Shown here piece after piece: positions 22,765-33,620 of a stretch of DNA of 64,000 bases (positions are counted from its first letter, which is position 1; the number at the start of each line of letters is the position of its first letter). The notes below the pieces were generated by a model. It had not been told where the DNA came from. It ran no database searches and saw only the letters and a list, made by a program, of their open reading frames with translations. Position numbers and translations under genes: made by a program. This DNA is from Odocoileus virginianus. Its lineage: Eukaryota; Chordata; Mammalia; Artiodactyla; Cervidae. Location of the stretch: the NCBI RefSeq assembly GCF_023699985.2, contig NC_069686.1, positions 67,644,410 through 67,708,409 on the forward strand. Reading direction: 5' to 3'.

Positions 22765-23265
22765 TAAAAGTCTTTTTTACTAGAGTATAAGTGCTTTACA
22801 ACGTTATGTCAATTTCCGCGGTACAGCAACGTGAATCAGCGGTATGTATACATACATACATGTGTATATATCCTCTCCCAGCCACTCCCATCCCATTCAT
22901 CTAGGTCATCACAGAGCACCAAGTTAAGCTCCCTGTGCTATATAGAAGCTTCCCACTAGTTATCTATTTTACACATGATAGTGTATGTTAATCCTGATTT
23001 CTCAATTCACCCCATCCTCCCTACCCCCACTGTGTCCAAATATCCTTTCTCTACATCTGCATCTCTATTCCTGCCCTGCAAACAGGTTTATCTTTACAAT
23101 TTTTTTAGATTCTATGTATTTGCATTAATATACAATATTTGTTTTTTCTCTTTTGGACTCATTTCACTCTGTATGACAGACTATAGGTCCATCCACATCT
23201 TTACAAATGACCCAGTATTGTTCCTTTTTATGGCCGAGTGATATTCCATTGTATATTGACTTAAG
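22765..23265 (-). mobile_element. Bovine-type L1 3' UTR and end of ORF2, reverse orientation
   Basis: 'gctttacaacgttatgtcaat' through 'ctgtatgacagactatagg' and 'gccgagtgatattccattgta' is the reverse complement of the end of ORF2 plus the 3' UTR. The last piece corresponds to the ORF2 region at 10725-10750. Confidence 0.82.
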
Positions 23266-23489
23266 ACGATTAAAGAGGTGCAAATGTCCTTAAAAAAAGC
23301 TAGGATCCTAAAGGTCACATTTAACAAAAAGTTACAAAATACAGGGAAATAGGCCAGTAGGACTACAAGTTTTGGAGCACTGGTGTGAAAGGGTTGGAGA
23401 ATCAGAAGGGATGTGCAATAAAGCCAAGTTAAGGATTTACAGCAGGGTGGGAAGAAGACATTAGGAAGTTTGAACTTTGGGTGATGACT
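23266..23489. other. Single-copy DNA
   Basis: No recognised repeat or gene. Confidence 0.4.
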
Positions 23490-23499
23490 CAAGCAAGCA

Positions 23500-23713
23500 A
23501 GGACTTCCCATGTGGCACTTCCCATGTGGTAAAGAACCCATCTGCCAAAGCAAGAGACCTAAGAAACGTGCGTTTCATCCCTGGGTCAGGAAGATCCCCT
23601 GGAGGAGGGTATAGCAACCCACTTCTCTGAAGAATCCAATGGACAGAGAAGCCTGGCAGGCTATAGTCCATGGGGTTACAAAGAGTAGGACATGACTTAA
23701 GCAACTTAGCATG
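23500..23713 (+). mobile_element. Bov-tA type SINE with internal 5' duplication and TSD
   Basis: The head word acttcccatgtgg is present twice in a row (about 23503-23529) before the normal 'taaagaaccc'. The body runs to 'gtaggacatgacttaagc'. The direct repeat caagcaagca at 23490-23499 and 23714-23723 fits a TSD. Confidence 0.88.
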
Positions 23714-23723
23714 CAAGCAAGCA

Positions 23724-24087
23724 GGAATGCACAGCATATCCACCTGGATATTCCTTTGGGACAAGGTAGGTAACCATTTCAACTTAGAGTTTCATCTGGA
23801 ATTGCTTGGTGGCTGGGGAGACTCATGACCAGTCCTTCAAAGAGATAACAGAATTGAAAGCTCCCTTCCTTGACACACACCCCTTAAATCATGTAGAGTT
23901 TAGCCTGGGATAACAAGCTAAGTTATGGCTCCTTGGTATCTCCGTGCATTTTACTGAAACAAATTCAGAGGCTCAAGCTAGTTGCTGCTAAGTTTCATCT
24001 TGCTAAATGAAGCCCATTTTCTCAGCCAGCTGAACGTGGGCTTTTTTTTGTTTTTGATATTTTAGGTTTTCCAAGTGTTCTTCAAAA
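23724..24087. other. Single-copy DNA
   Basis: No recognised repeat or gene. Confidence 0.4.
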
Positions 24088-24118
24088 ATTAAAACAACAA
24101 CAACAACAACAAAAACAA
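24088..24118 (+). repeat. (CAA)n microsatellite
   Basis: About eight AAC/CAA units occur in an A-rich context. Confidence 0.85.
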
Positions 24119-25439
24119 ACCAAAACCATGATTCGAATACTACTGCAGAGGGTTTTTGTTTTAAAAGCAACCCTCTTCCACCACATACTCCCCTACCCAA
24201 GCAGGCTCTCCAAAGACTCTTTTACCGTCACCAATAGGAGGTCTCCAGTGGGTTAATTCATTTTTCTAGATAATATATTAATACTAATTATCTTAGTTTT
24301 TGAGTTGCCAACTTCAGACCTTTCATGGCAGTTACTCTTCATTTACCCCATCCCAGATCCATTCTCCTAATATAATGCCCAGGGGAAGGACCCTGCTGGT
24401 AAGGACTGATCAGGGGAGGTTGCACTTAGGTTGAGCCAAAGAAAGCCCTCACATGAGGCATGTGGAGTGAGACCAGACCTTTAACCCAGTCCACCCTCAA
24501 AGGTCTCTGTAAGTCCATGTGTTTCATCACTGTCACTCCAGGGTACAATGGCAGCTTAGCACGCTGGCACCACCCCACTTCCTTCCCCCCTTTTCTCCCA
24601 AAATCGAATAGTTGCATCATTACGTTTGGTGTTCTCTTGGTTGGTTATTTTTGCAACTTTCAGTGAGATACGTAGGGAGCACACCTGCCATCAAATGCCA
24701 TCCACAGCTCTATGCTCTCTCTGTCAATCAAGAATACCAGCATCCTTCCCCTCCACCTCCATCACCGATGGACCTGGACTTGCAAAATGTTATCAAAAAT
24801 TGCAGTCTGTGCCCTGACCCCAACTGTCTTCCATGGTGGTTTCCCAACCCCCCGCCACCCAAGTTTATTTTTAATCTGAATACCAATTAACAGTGCCTGT
24901 GTGTGGTAGCCACAGAATGATTTCCACTGAAGAGCCGGAAGGTGTGGGAGGTTTGTATCTCCTGTTCCTGGGGTCTGACATCTTTTTGCCAGCATTTCCC
25001 AAAAGAGAATCTCCCCAGACTTGTGGCAAAATGAGTGCTCTTTTCTCACTCTCCACAAATGGCCCCAAGTGATGCCATATTTTAGTTGGCTTCATATTTG
25101 GGCCATGACTTATTTGTACAGATTTTTGTTTTCCTGGGGTTATAGCCAACAATGTTTTTTACCATGTGGAGAAGCTATGTATGCACGCTCACCATATTTT
25201 CAGGTGTATCCAGGCAATAAGGCATCTTGTCATCTATAGAATCACCCCTTCTGAAGTTCACCAGCCCCCAGAAGGAAAGAAATACCTCTGAACTTCCCTG
25301 CCCTCCAGCCACACCAACTGTCGCCTGGATCCCAGAGCTCCTCGGCATTGGCGTCCTCCCTTGTTTTGGCAAATTTTATCCTCCAAGAGCTTTCTTCTGT
25401 GTTTAAGAGCTAAATGTTTTGAGTCTGTGCATATCCATA
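24119..25439. other. Single-copy DNA
   Basis: 1.3 kb without a recognised repeat or gene. Short open frames occur on both strands but overlap each other and show no domains. Confidence 0.45.
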
Positions 25440-26285
25440 GATATCTTTATTCTTCTGTCACAGTCCAATTGCTCTTTCAGTCAGTAGCAAGATGAAAGGT
25501 TCAAGGGCATCTCCACCCCCTGAACTTTGAAAGCACTGCCTGTCTTCCAGCGTCCTGTGCTAGTGATGTGAGTTCTGATGCCAGTCTGACTGTCTTCTTC
25601 TGTAGAATGTGCCCCTGCTGCCCACCCTCCACACACTGGTCTCTGAAAGCTGTTAGAAATTCCTCTTCAGCATTGTTGCTCTGAAGCTGTGTAACAGAGA
25701 TACATGCATTTTTTAAATTCATCCCTTCCAGTCTGCAGACCCCTATTTTTGGTTGAGCTCCGAACTATTTCCTCCTCCCTTCTTCTCTGTCTCCTTGTAA
25801 TTTACATGCAACTTCCCCCCTTCCATCTTCTCTGTTCTCTCTCCTAGAAGTTCATTCTAGTTGGACCTCTTAGTCATCTCATCTTTTTTTCTTTTGTTTT
25901 GCCCCAAGTATAGATTTAACTTTCTTTATCTATAACTTTAGTTTTAACTTTCAACTCTTTCATTGAATTTTTCACTTCAGCCAGCATATGGTTAATTTCC
26001 AAGAATTCTTTCTGGTTATTTGCTTTTCCTTTTTCATAGCACATTACTCTTATTTTATAGTTTTAGTATTTTCCCAAATCTTTGAGCATATTACAATTCT
26101 GCTTTTTTTTTTCCTTCACTTTAAGTTTTTTCCTTATTTATTTCTGTTTTTTTAACTGACATTAGTTTCTTTCTTTTCTTTTTTTTTTTTTCTTTTCGAC
26201 TTGGCCTTTTTCTCCCGTGTTCTGGTTCTTATATGTGACTTGGTTGTCATATACTGTTGTTTATCAACATTTAAAAATGAAAGAC
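25440..26285 (-). mobile_element. Ancient L1M/HAL1-like 5' region, reverse orientation (uncertain)
   Basis: The stretch is pyrimidine-rich. Words such as 'ctgacttcagccagcatatgg'-like and 'tctttctggttatttgc' resemble the reversed 5' region of ancient L1/HAL1. The match is weak, and 26100-26200 is nearly pure T with C. Confidence 0.35.
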
Positions 26286-26911
26286 CAGGCTCACTATTCT
26301 AAAGGGTTGTTAAGAACTTCCTCTTCCGTTGTCTGAATCCATCTGTTTCCTAATCAGCCTTCTTTGGGAGGAAAACTCTGACTGGAAGATCCATGTTTCT
26401 GAATCACACTGTCTCTGCTTTAGAGTATGTGGAAGAGGAATTTTCTGACAGGCTCTGTGCCCCCCAAATCCCAGAAAGAGGAGAGTTCTGCTGAAAAAAC
26501 TCCTTCCCACACTAGCAGCCTTGGTTCACTTACAAGTTTTCTTAATTTTCCTAAGTACATCCACTTGTTTTTGTCTGGGGAGGGTGGGAGGGGGCTGGCA
26601 TTTTGTCCCCAAAAGATGGGAGAGGGGAGTTTCCTCCACCCCAAATCTTCAGCACATCTCCTTGCCATCACCCCCACTACTAACTCCCACCCTCCAACTG
26701 CTGACACAGAGCCTAAACCTCTGTGAAAGACTTAGTGGTACCCTCCCCACCCCGCTCACTCCCCGAGGCTAACCCACCAGCCTCCCCCAGAGCTGGAGCC
26801 TTCGTTTCCCTATTCCCTCAACTCAACGTGCTTCACACCCTAGCCATTTTCCCACAGTTACTGAAATCTCATACATGCTGAAGGATCCCCTTAAAGCATC
26901 TTCCCATGGGA
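26286..26911. other. Single-copy DNA
   Basis: No recognised repeat or gene. 26600-26770 is C-rich. Short open frames on both strands have no domain content. Confidence 0.4.
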
Positions 26912-27002
26912 AGTTAGTTTTTTAATTTTTATTGAAGTACAGTTGGTTTATAATGTTGTATTCATTTCTGGTATACAGAAAAGAGATTCAGTTACATATG
27001 CG

Positions 27003-27212
27003 TGTGCATGTGTGTGTTCAGTCGTGCGTGACTCTTTGCAACCCCATGGACTGTAACCCAACATGCTCCTCTGATCATGGGATTTCCCAGGCAAAATTAC
27101 TGGAGTGGGCTGCCATTTCCTTCTCCAGGGGATATTCCTGATCCAGGGATTGAACCTGTGTCTCCTGCTTTGGCAGGTGGATGCTTTACCACTGAGCCAC
27201 CAGGGAAGCCAT
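27003..27212 (-). mobile_element. Bov-tA type SINE
   Basis: The SINE 3' end ('gtgtgttcagtcgtgcgtgac' region) is on the left and the head 'gccaccagggaagcc' on the right, with the B-box counterpart 'gggattgaacc'. Confidence 0.9.
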
Positions 27213-27312
27213 ATAATATACATTCTTTTCATATTCTTTTCCATTAAGATTATATGTATACATATATGTGCATATATATTATTTTCATATTCTTTTCCAT
27301 TAAGATTTTCCA

Positions 27313-27370
27313 TTATGTATATATATATATATACATGCATATGCGTGTGTGTGTGTATATATATATACAT
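27313..27370 (+). repeat. TA/TG-rich microsatellite
   Basis: Runs of TA, then TACATGCATATG, then TG units, then TA again form an alternating purine-pyrimidine tract. Confidence 0.85.
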
Positions 27371-27377
27371 GTGCATG

Positions 27378-27601
27378 CATGCTAAATCGCTTCAGTCATG
27401 TCTGACTCTTTGCGTCCCTATGGCCTGTAGCCTGCCAGGCTCGCCAGGCTCCTCTGCCCATGGGATTCTCCAGGCAAGAATACCAGGCTGGGTTGCCATG
27501 CCCTCTTCCAGGGGATCTTCCCAACCCAGGGATCGAACCTGCATCATTTGTAGCTCCTGCATTGCAGGCAGATTCTTTACCACTGAACCACCAGGAGAAG
27601 C
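27378..27601 (-). mobile_element. Bov-tA type SINE
   Basis: From 'ctaaatcgcttcagtcatgtc' to 'accaccaggagaagcc' on the + strand, with 'gggatcgaacc' as the B-box counterpart. It contains a small duplication, 'ccaggctcg/ccaggctcc'. Confidence 0.9.
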
Positions 27602-27726
27602 CCTATGTATACACATACATTATTTTCATATTCTTTTCCATTAAGGTTTATTACAGGACCCTGAATATAGCTCCATATGCTCTATAATAGGACCTTGTTA
27701 TTCGTTCTATTTATACACTTGTTGTT

Positions 27727-27772
27727 ACTGTTCTTCAGTCACTAAGTCATGTCTGACTTTTTGCAACATGGA
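27727..27772 (-). mobile_element. Short 5'-truncated Bov SINE end
   Basis: 'cagtcactaagtcatgtctg' and 'actttttgcaac' match only the 3' end of the SINE, so about 45 bases remain. Confidence 0.7.
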
Positions 27773-28039
27773 AACTAATTTCTTTTATTGTTCCTTTCAT
27801 ATAATTGTAATGGGCTATCAAAAGTGAGAGAGTATGAAATACACTAATTTTATTGTCTGGAGCCATCCACCTGAAGAAACTTATACAGGAAAGAAAGAAA
27901 TAGTCACTCACATCCATATGGCCTTGCCATGACCATTACCATCTGGAGGTGGACCAATTATATCCAGTGGAGATCATGACACACAGTTATGTCTGTGTGT
28001 ATTTATTTCACATATTTTAAACTTTTTCTGCAGTGCTCT
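27773..28039. other. Single-copy DNA
   Basis: No recognised repeat or gene. Confidence 0.4.
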
Positions 28040-28200
28040 GAAGCCTGTACCTTTATCATCTTAACGAAACTGTGAGCTTCCAAGGGGGTCCTGCAATAGC
28101 TCCCTAGAAGCACATCAGATGGAGGTATCATTAACCCTGTTTTGCACATGAGAAAACCTTGGAGGCAAAGACACTTAGCAAAGTGGCAACTGGTGACCCA
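28040..28200 (-). repeat. MIR SINE, reverse orientation
   Basis: 'aaccctgttttgcacatgag' and 'aaaaccttggaggcaaagac' match the reversed MIR core. Its right end runs into the first unit of the tandem duplication. Confidence 0.65.
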
Positions 28201-28394
28201 CGAATGAGAAGTCATATCACCACATCCCCAATCCTGGTCCTTCCTTGCTGGTGACATTGCTCTGGCATGAAATAAGTGGAGCTCAGGCAAAGTGGCAACT
28301 GGTGACCCACGAATGAGAAGTCATATCACCACATCCCCAATCCTGGTCCTTCCTTGCTGGTGACATTGCTCTGGCATGAAATAAGTGGAGCTCA
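28178..28394 (+). repeat. Perfect 108-bp tandem duplication
   Basis: Bases 28178-28285 and 28287-28394 are identical over 108 positions as read here, separated by one G (28286), giving a period of 109. The unit includes the edge of a MIR and otherwise single-copy sequence. Complete identity means either a very recent duplication or an assembly artefact. Confidence 0.97.
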
Positions 28395-28814
28395 CAGCAA
28401 ACAGAATCCCCACTCCATCTTCCCAGCCACAGACTCCGTCCCCAGAATTCCTCCCTCGTCTTGGGCCCAAAACAGTAAAAGAGGAGAAAGGTGACTCTTC
28501 CTTTGTTGGGCCAAGAGTTCAGCTGGGAACACCTGGAAAAGAATTTTTTAGTTCAGTTATATCCAGACTTAAATCCAGAGGAAAAGGGCTGTGGCCCAAA
28601 AAGTGTTCCCGGGAACTTTGCAATTCACTAAATGCTGGAAAATTCTATTTCCCTATGTTCTGAGGGGACCCAGTGGAAACTCATCTAGCAACTTTTTTCC
28701 CCTTTCCTCAGGTGTGAATAACCCCATCAAGCTGAGCAGGAAGCCAGTGAATCCCCAAGGAACACAGGCTGAGGGAAGGGTCCTAAGGAGAGCGAATTGA
28801 GAGCCCTTCCCCCA
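28395..28814. other. Single-copy DNA
   Basis: No recognised repeat or gene. Open frames up to 92 codons show no domain. Confidence 0.4.
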
Positions 28815-28935
28815 AAGCAGAGCCTTCACTGAGTGTTGTGTGAATCTCAGCAGTTACTTCACCTCTCTGGTGCCCGGTTTCCTCTCTGTGAAATGAAGAA
28901 GACGAAAAGGAAAAACAAGCAAAAATAAAGCACCT
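28815..28935 (+). repeat. MIR SINE
   Basis: 'cagttacttcacctctctgg' and 'ggtttcctctctgtgaaatg' match the forward MIR core. Confidence 0.7.
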
Positions 28936-30004
28936 CCATCCTTGTAAGGACACTGTGACATTAGCAGTAATCACATATGAGAGTCAACACAGCATCGGGT
29001 CTGGCACGTCCCTTGTCTTCAGGAAATTGTCTCCATCTACATAATCCTGTGCCTCTGGGGGATGTGCTTCCCGAAACTTCACACATTCCCTGCTGTGTGG
29101 GAACCACCCAGGCTGCTGTGCCCTTTACCCAGGCTCTGCTAAGATTCAAGCCAGCTCCACCCCCACATTTTTCTCTGCTCTTCCTTTCTGTTTGTTTGGT
29201 TTCTTTGTTTGGTTGGTTTCGGGTTTGTTTATTTATTTTGCTTCTGTTTGGTTTTTGTTTGTTTGTTTTTGTTCCCAGCATGAAGCTTCCTGGCTCATTT
29301 CAATCCTAGCTCCTAATAGATTGACATTAGAGCTGTCCCCCACTGCATGAGATTTTTGCCTATGGTAGCCTCAAACTATCTCAGACTACCTGGTATTTCT
29401 GCTGAGTTTCTATGCAGTCCTTTTCCCCCAGGTTCAGTTTACAAACTGTCAGAGATGGGCCATCACGGATGCGTCAAGATCTGCCCTTGGATGAGGTGCC
29501 CTGTAAGCCAGGGGCATGGACTGTAGCTCGAACTTGGGGTACCCTCCTTTCTGCCTGGCAAGCTGAGAGCCAGCCTTCAGCAAAGTCTAGATCAAAGGGG
29601 GCTAGCAACTCAGCATCAGCAACCAACATCAGGTTCCTTCCCTCTCAGGCTTCATCCCTCCTCACTAAAACTCCCCCTTGGAAAGACCTGCGTGCTACTG
29701 GAGAAGGGGTGCGTTTCCTGGGGAGTGTGTGTGGTGGTGGGGTGTGCTGCCCGAGGACTGTCTGCGCTTCGTGCAAGGCCTTTTCCACCCTGCTCTCCAT
29801 GCTCCTCAGTACTCACGACTTGTGGCAGCATCACTGAACCAAATCCCTTTCCTCCACTACTCTTAAAATATAGAGAGCCACAGCCTGCTTTCCTGAAAAG
29901 TTGCCAACTGGCCAATCAGCTAAGTCAAACTATTTCTATGCCGATGGGGAAGAACCAGAAAAAGACCTAGGAAGACAATATCTGCAATATACATGAAAAA
30001 GTAT
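28936..30004. other. Single-copy DNA with TTTG-rich tract
   Basis: 29187-29275 is a degenerate (GTTT)n tract. The rest shows no recognised repeat. A 141-codon frame (29412-29837) has no recognisable domain and overlaps frames in other phases and on the other strand. Confidence 0.45.
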
Positions 30005-30396
30005 TGCTGCCTTTTGTGTGTTAAGAGTTCAGATAAATCAATAAGAAAAACATTAGCTCCCTCTCTGAATTTGGAAATAGCAGGAAAAATATACTTACCT
30101 AAAAGAACACATAATTTGTAAATGTGCCTATGACAGCATATTCAACCTCACAAGTCATCAAGAAAATGCAAATGCAGATAACTACATGTTTCTCATCTAC
30201 AGAATTTACAGAATGATTTAAAATCTAGCGTTTAATTCTGAAATGAGCACTGGCACTCTTGATTAGGGGGAATACAAATTGTTATAGGCCTAGCTCATGA
30301 ATATATCAAAAGCCTTAAATACACTCCAACTCTTTGATTCAGTAATTCCACTTGTGGAATACTAGCCAAGAGGGAAAAATACATGAAATGAAGATA
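30005..30396 (+). mobile_element. Ancient L1M fragment (late ORF2)
   Basis: 'cagataaatcaataagaaaaac', 'atattcaacctcacaagtcatc' and 'gattcagtaattccacttgtgg' follow the late ORF2 coding order. It is heavily diverged and is ended by the SINE that follows. Confidence 0.6.
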
Positions 30397-30399
30397 TGT

Positions 30400-30608
30400 G
30401 TGCTGAGTCACTTTAGCAGTGTCCGACTCTCACCCTGTGGACTGTAAGCCCTCCACGCTCCTCTGCCCATGGGATCCTCCAGGCAAGAATACTGGCGTGG
30501 GTTGCCATGTTCTCCTCCAGGGGATCTTCCCGATCCCAGATCAAACCTGCACCTCTTACATCTCCTGCATTGGCAGGCAGTTTCTTTACCACTAGTGCCA
30601 CCTGGGAA
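30400..30608 (-). mobile_element. Bov-tA type SINE
   Basis: From 'gctgagtcactttagcagtg' to 'actagtgccacctgggaa' on the + strand. Ages of this and the next SINE are similar by eye. Confidence 0.9.
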
Positions 30609-30717
30609 TTTTAGTCAGGAAGATCTCAGTAGTACAGAACAAAGGTCCACAAATGCAAAAAAAAAAAAAAAAGCTAGAAATAAAAATACCTTCACATGCC
30701 AGAAATTAGGGTTTCTC

Positions 30718-30930
30718 TGATTCTGTCTCAGCAGGTAAAGAATTTGCCTGCAATGCAGGAGACACAGGAGACACTTGCTCAATTCCTGGGTTGGAAAGAT
30801 CCCCTGGAGGAGGAAAATGGCAACCCATTCTAGTATTCTTGCCTGAAAAATCCAATGGACAAAAGAGCCTGGCAGGCGACAGTCTGTGGGGTCACAAAGA
30901 GGCAGACGTAACTGAGCGACTGATCCATGA
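30718..30930 (+). mobile_element. Bov-tA type SINE
   Basis: 'cagcaggtaaagaatttgcctgc' (head), 'gctcaattcctgg' (diverged B-box, with an extra 'acacaggag' repeat before it) and the end 'cgtaactgagcgactgatcc'. Confidence 0.9.
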
Positions 30931-31137
30931 CACATACCAGAGCTTCCGAGCAGTTGTTAGACTTGGGTTCATTTTTCTTTCCTCTCCATTTAGTTTTTTT
31001 ACACAAAGAGCATCTATTCCTTTGATGAAGGATAAACCTTTTACTAGAATTTTTAAACTTTTTATTAGAAAGTTCATTTAAATTAAAAAATTAAAGGACT
31101 CAAGTAAAATCTGTCCACCTCCGTCTCTAAGAACTCA
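30931..31137. other. AT-rich single-copy DNA
   Basis: No recognised repeat or gene. Confidence 0.4.
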
Positions 31138-32116
31138 TCAGTTCAGTTCAGTCGCTCAGTCATGTCCGACTCTTTGTGACCCCATGACTCGCAGCATGCC
31201 AGGCCTCCCTGTCCATCACAAACTCCCGGAGTCCACCCAAACCCCTGTCCAGTGAGTCGGTGATGCCATTCAACCATCTTATCCTCTGTCATCCCCTTCT
31301 CCTCTTGCCCCAAATCCCTCCCAGCATCAGGGTCTTTTCCAATGAGTCAACTCTTCACATCAGGTGGCCAAAGTACTGGAGTTTCAGCTTCAACATCAGT
31401 CCTTCCAATGAACACCCAGGACTGATCTCCTTTAGGATGGACTGGTTGGATCTCCTTGCAGCCCAAGGGACTCTCAAGAGTCTTCTCCAACACCACAGTT
31501 CAAAAGCATCAATTCTTCAGTGCTCAGCTTTCTTCACAGTCCAACTCTCACATCCATACATGACCATTGGAAAAACCATAGCCTTGACTAGACAGACTTT
31601 TGTTGGCAAAGTAATATCTCTGCCAATATCTAGGTTGGTTATAACTTTCCTTCCAAGGAGTAAGTGTCTTTTAATTTCATGGCTGCAATCACCATCTGCA
31701 GTGATTTTGAAGCCCAGAAAAATAAAGTCTGACACTGTTTCCACTGTTTCCCAATCTATTTGCCATGAAGTGATGGGACCAGATGCCACGATCTTAGTTT
31801 TCTGAATGTTGAGCTTTAAACCAATTTTTTCACTCTCTTTCACTTTCATCAAGAGGCTATTTAGTTCCTCTTCACTCTCTGCCATAAGGGTGGTGTCGCC
31901 TGCATATCTGAGGTTATTGATATTTCTCTCTCTCTCTCCTGATTCCAGCTTGTGCTTCTTCCAGCCCAGCATTTCTCAAGATGTACTCTGCATATAAGTT
32001 AAATAAGCAGGGTGACAATATACATCCTTGACACAGTCCTTTTCCTGTTCGGAACCAGTCTGTTGCTCCATGTCCAGTTCTAAGTGTTGCTTCCTGACCT
32101 GCATACAGGTTTCTCC
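31138..32116 (-). pseudogene. BovB ORF2 fragment (reverse transcriptase and C-terminal end), broken
   Basis: BovB is an RTE-clade LINE. Its 3' terminus ('cagttcagttcagtcgctcag' on the + strand) is on the left, and the element is cut off at the right near 32116. The reverse-strand coding sequence contains reverse-transcriptase blocks, with 'GPITSWQIDWETV', 'HEIKRHLLLGRKV' and 'MVMYGCESWTVKKAEH' in order. The catalytic YADD box is changed to YAGD (31894-31905). The frame is broken near a CT run at about 31922-31940. It is coding-defective and 5'-truncated. Confidence 0.9.
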
Positions 32117-32945
32117 TATGAAGGGGACCAGCAGCACGTGCATTTTGGTCTGGGTTGGGGATAAAGCAGGCAGGGGTACACCTCCTGTGGGCAACGCCTA
32201 CTCTGTATGGTGCTTGGAAGGAGGAGAAAATCCCCAACACGGTCTCGTGGCATCTTCCTATCCCTTGGAGGTTGTAGGAGGGTTACACCAACCCTGCCCG
32301 ACACGCGTTAGGGTCTGCCAGGGCTGACTCAATGCTGGTTCCACTGCCGTGATCACATTCTCGTCGCTGTCCCAGCCTCAGTTTTCTCCCCTTTAACTGT
32401 GCCCTTCAGGAGGGAAAGGGGCGAGGGATGCCCTGGGAGGTGGGGGCTGACGTTACGCGCTGTCGATGCTCTGGGTAAAACGGCTGACTGCGGAGAAGCC
32501 GCCGCACAGCGCTCCGCAGGGACCTCAGCGGAAGGGAGGCCCGAACAGAGATCCGCGTGTGCGCGGCCAGTCACTCTGCTGCACAGGGGAAACGCACAAC
32601 GAAGAAAGGCAACTGTGCACCAATAAGAAGTTAATTTAAAAATAAAACGGGCCCTTGACAATATCCTCGTTGAAGGTACTCCTGGGAATTAAGTGAGGTA
32701 AGAACTGCTTTATTGTTTCAAGACAGAGCTGAGCTCTTTACCGCATTAATAAATATCTAACACATTAAGATACACTAGTAGTGCATTTCTGTGATTTAAT
32801 GTCAGACTCTTGCCATATTATCTAACATCTCATATAATGATTTTACCTTTTTAACTAGTCCTCATTTCTTTAATATTAGGCACTTGCATGGTTAATCTTC
32901 TAAAATATCAAACATGTCCCTATTAGCTGAACTACTCACTATGAA
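32117..32945. other. Single-copy DNA with a small CpG cluster
   Basis: 32340-32600 is unusually rich in CpG for this part of the window ('cgttacgcgctgtcgatg', 'gccgccgcacagcgctccg') and may be a small CpG island. No exon is recognised, and 32640-32945 is AT-rich. Confidence 0.4.
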
Positions 32946-33009
32946 ATACTGTGCTTAGTCACTCAGTCGTGTCCCACTCTTTGCGACCCCATAGACCATT
33001 AAATACTGT
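32944..33009 (-). mobile_element. Very short SINE insertion (about 50 bp) with TSD
   Basis: The 9-bp word aaatactgt occurs at 32944-32952 and 33001-33009. About 49 bases between them match only the 3' end of a Bov SINE in reverse ('agtcactcagtcgtgtcc', 'ctctttgcgaccccat'). This is a severely 5'-truncated retroinsertion. Confidence 0.78.
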
Positions 33010-33129
33010 TTACCTTCTTTTCAGATTTGCCTGGGGTCCTTACCATAAACCAAGTGTTCCAGTGAAGGAGAAGGGAACAGATAACTTTAACTCCTATGTG
33101 CTGAGTAAGACATCATATCGTCTGTTTGA

Positions 33130-33290
33130 TGATTAACTGGCTAATGTATCACTCATAACAACCAAGCTTTGCAGATCTCCTCAATTTCACAGATGAGAAA
33201 TATGAGGCTCAGAGAAGTCAAGCGAAATGCCGAGCGTTACCCAGCTAGAAGGCAGTAAAGTCACAGAACCAGATGGAGTCCCGAAGCCTC
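33130..33290 (-). repeat. MIR SINE, reverse orientation
   Basis: 'atttcacagatgagaaatatgaggctcagagaag' (in two blocks) and 'cgttacccagctag' match the reversed MIR consensus closely. Confidence 0.78.
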
Positions 33291-33499
33291 AGCTGCTCCG
33301 TGGCCCAGGGCACAGTCACATACTCTCCTTAAGGGTGGGGCTGAGATGCTTTAGAACGCTACTTTGTTCTTGTAGCTCATCTGAATAGTTTGTTCAGCTT
33401 TCTACTCTTGTTGTTGAGTTGTTTAGTTACTTAGTTTTGGGCTTCCTGTCCATAAGGGATTTGTGGCAATTTTTTTTTGGCGCTTTTAACCTGTCCTAC

Positions 33500-33620
33500 C
33501 TGGAAACCCACTCCATTACTCTTGCCTGGAAAATCCCATGGATGGAGGTGCTAGGTAGGCTACAGTTCATGGGGTCGCAAAGAGTCGGACACAACTGAGC
33601 AACTTCACTTTCACTAAAAA
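33500..33620 (+). mobile_element. 5'-truncated Bov SINE
   Basis: It starts at 'ggaaacccactccattactc' and ends at 'cggacacaactgagcaac', followed by 'ttcactttcact'. The tRNA-like head is missing. Confidence 0.85.

Larger units (their letters stand above)
26912..27720 (-). mobile_element. L1 3' UTR, reverse orientation, with two SINEs and internal copies
   Basis: L1 3' UTR sequence occurs at 26912-27000, 27217-27374 and 27603-27720, with Bov-tA SINEs between the parts. A 25-base segment of the L1 appears three times (27226-27250, 27282-27306, 27623-27647), so the element has been partly duplicated as well as interrupted. TA/TG repeats fill 27250-27280 and 27313-27370. Confidence 0.75.
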
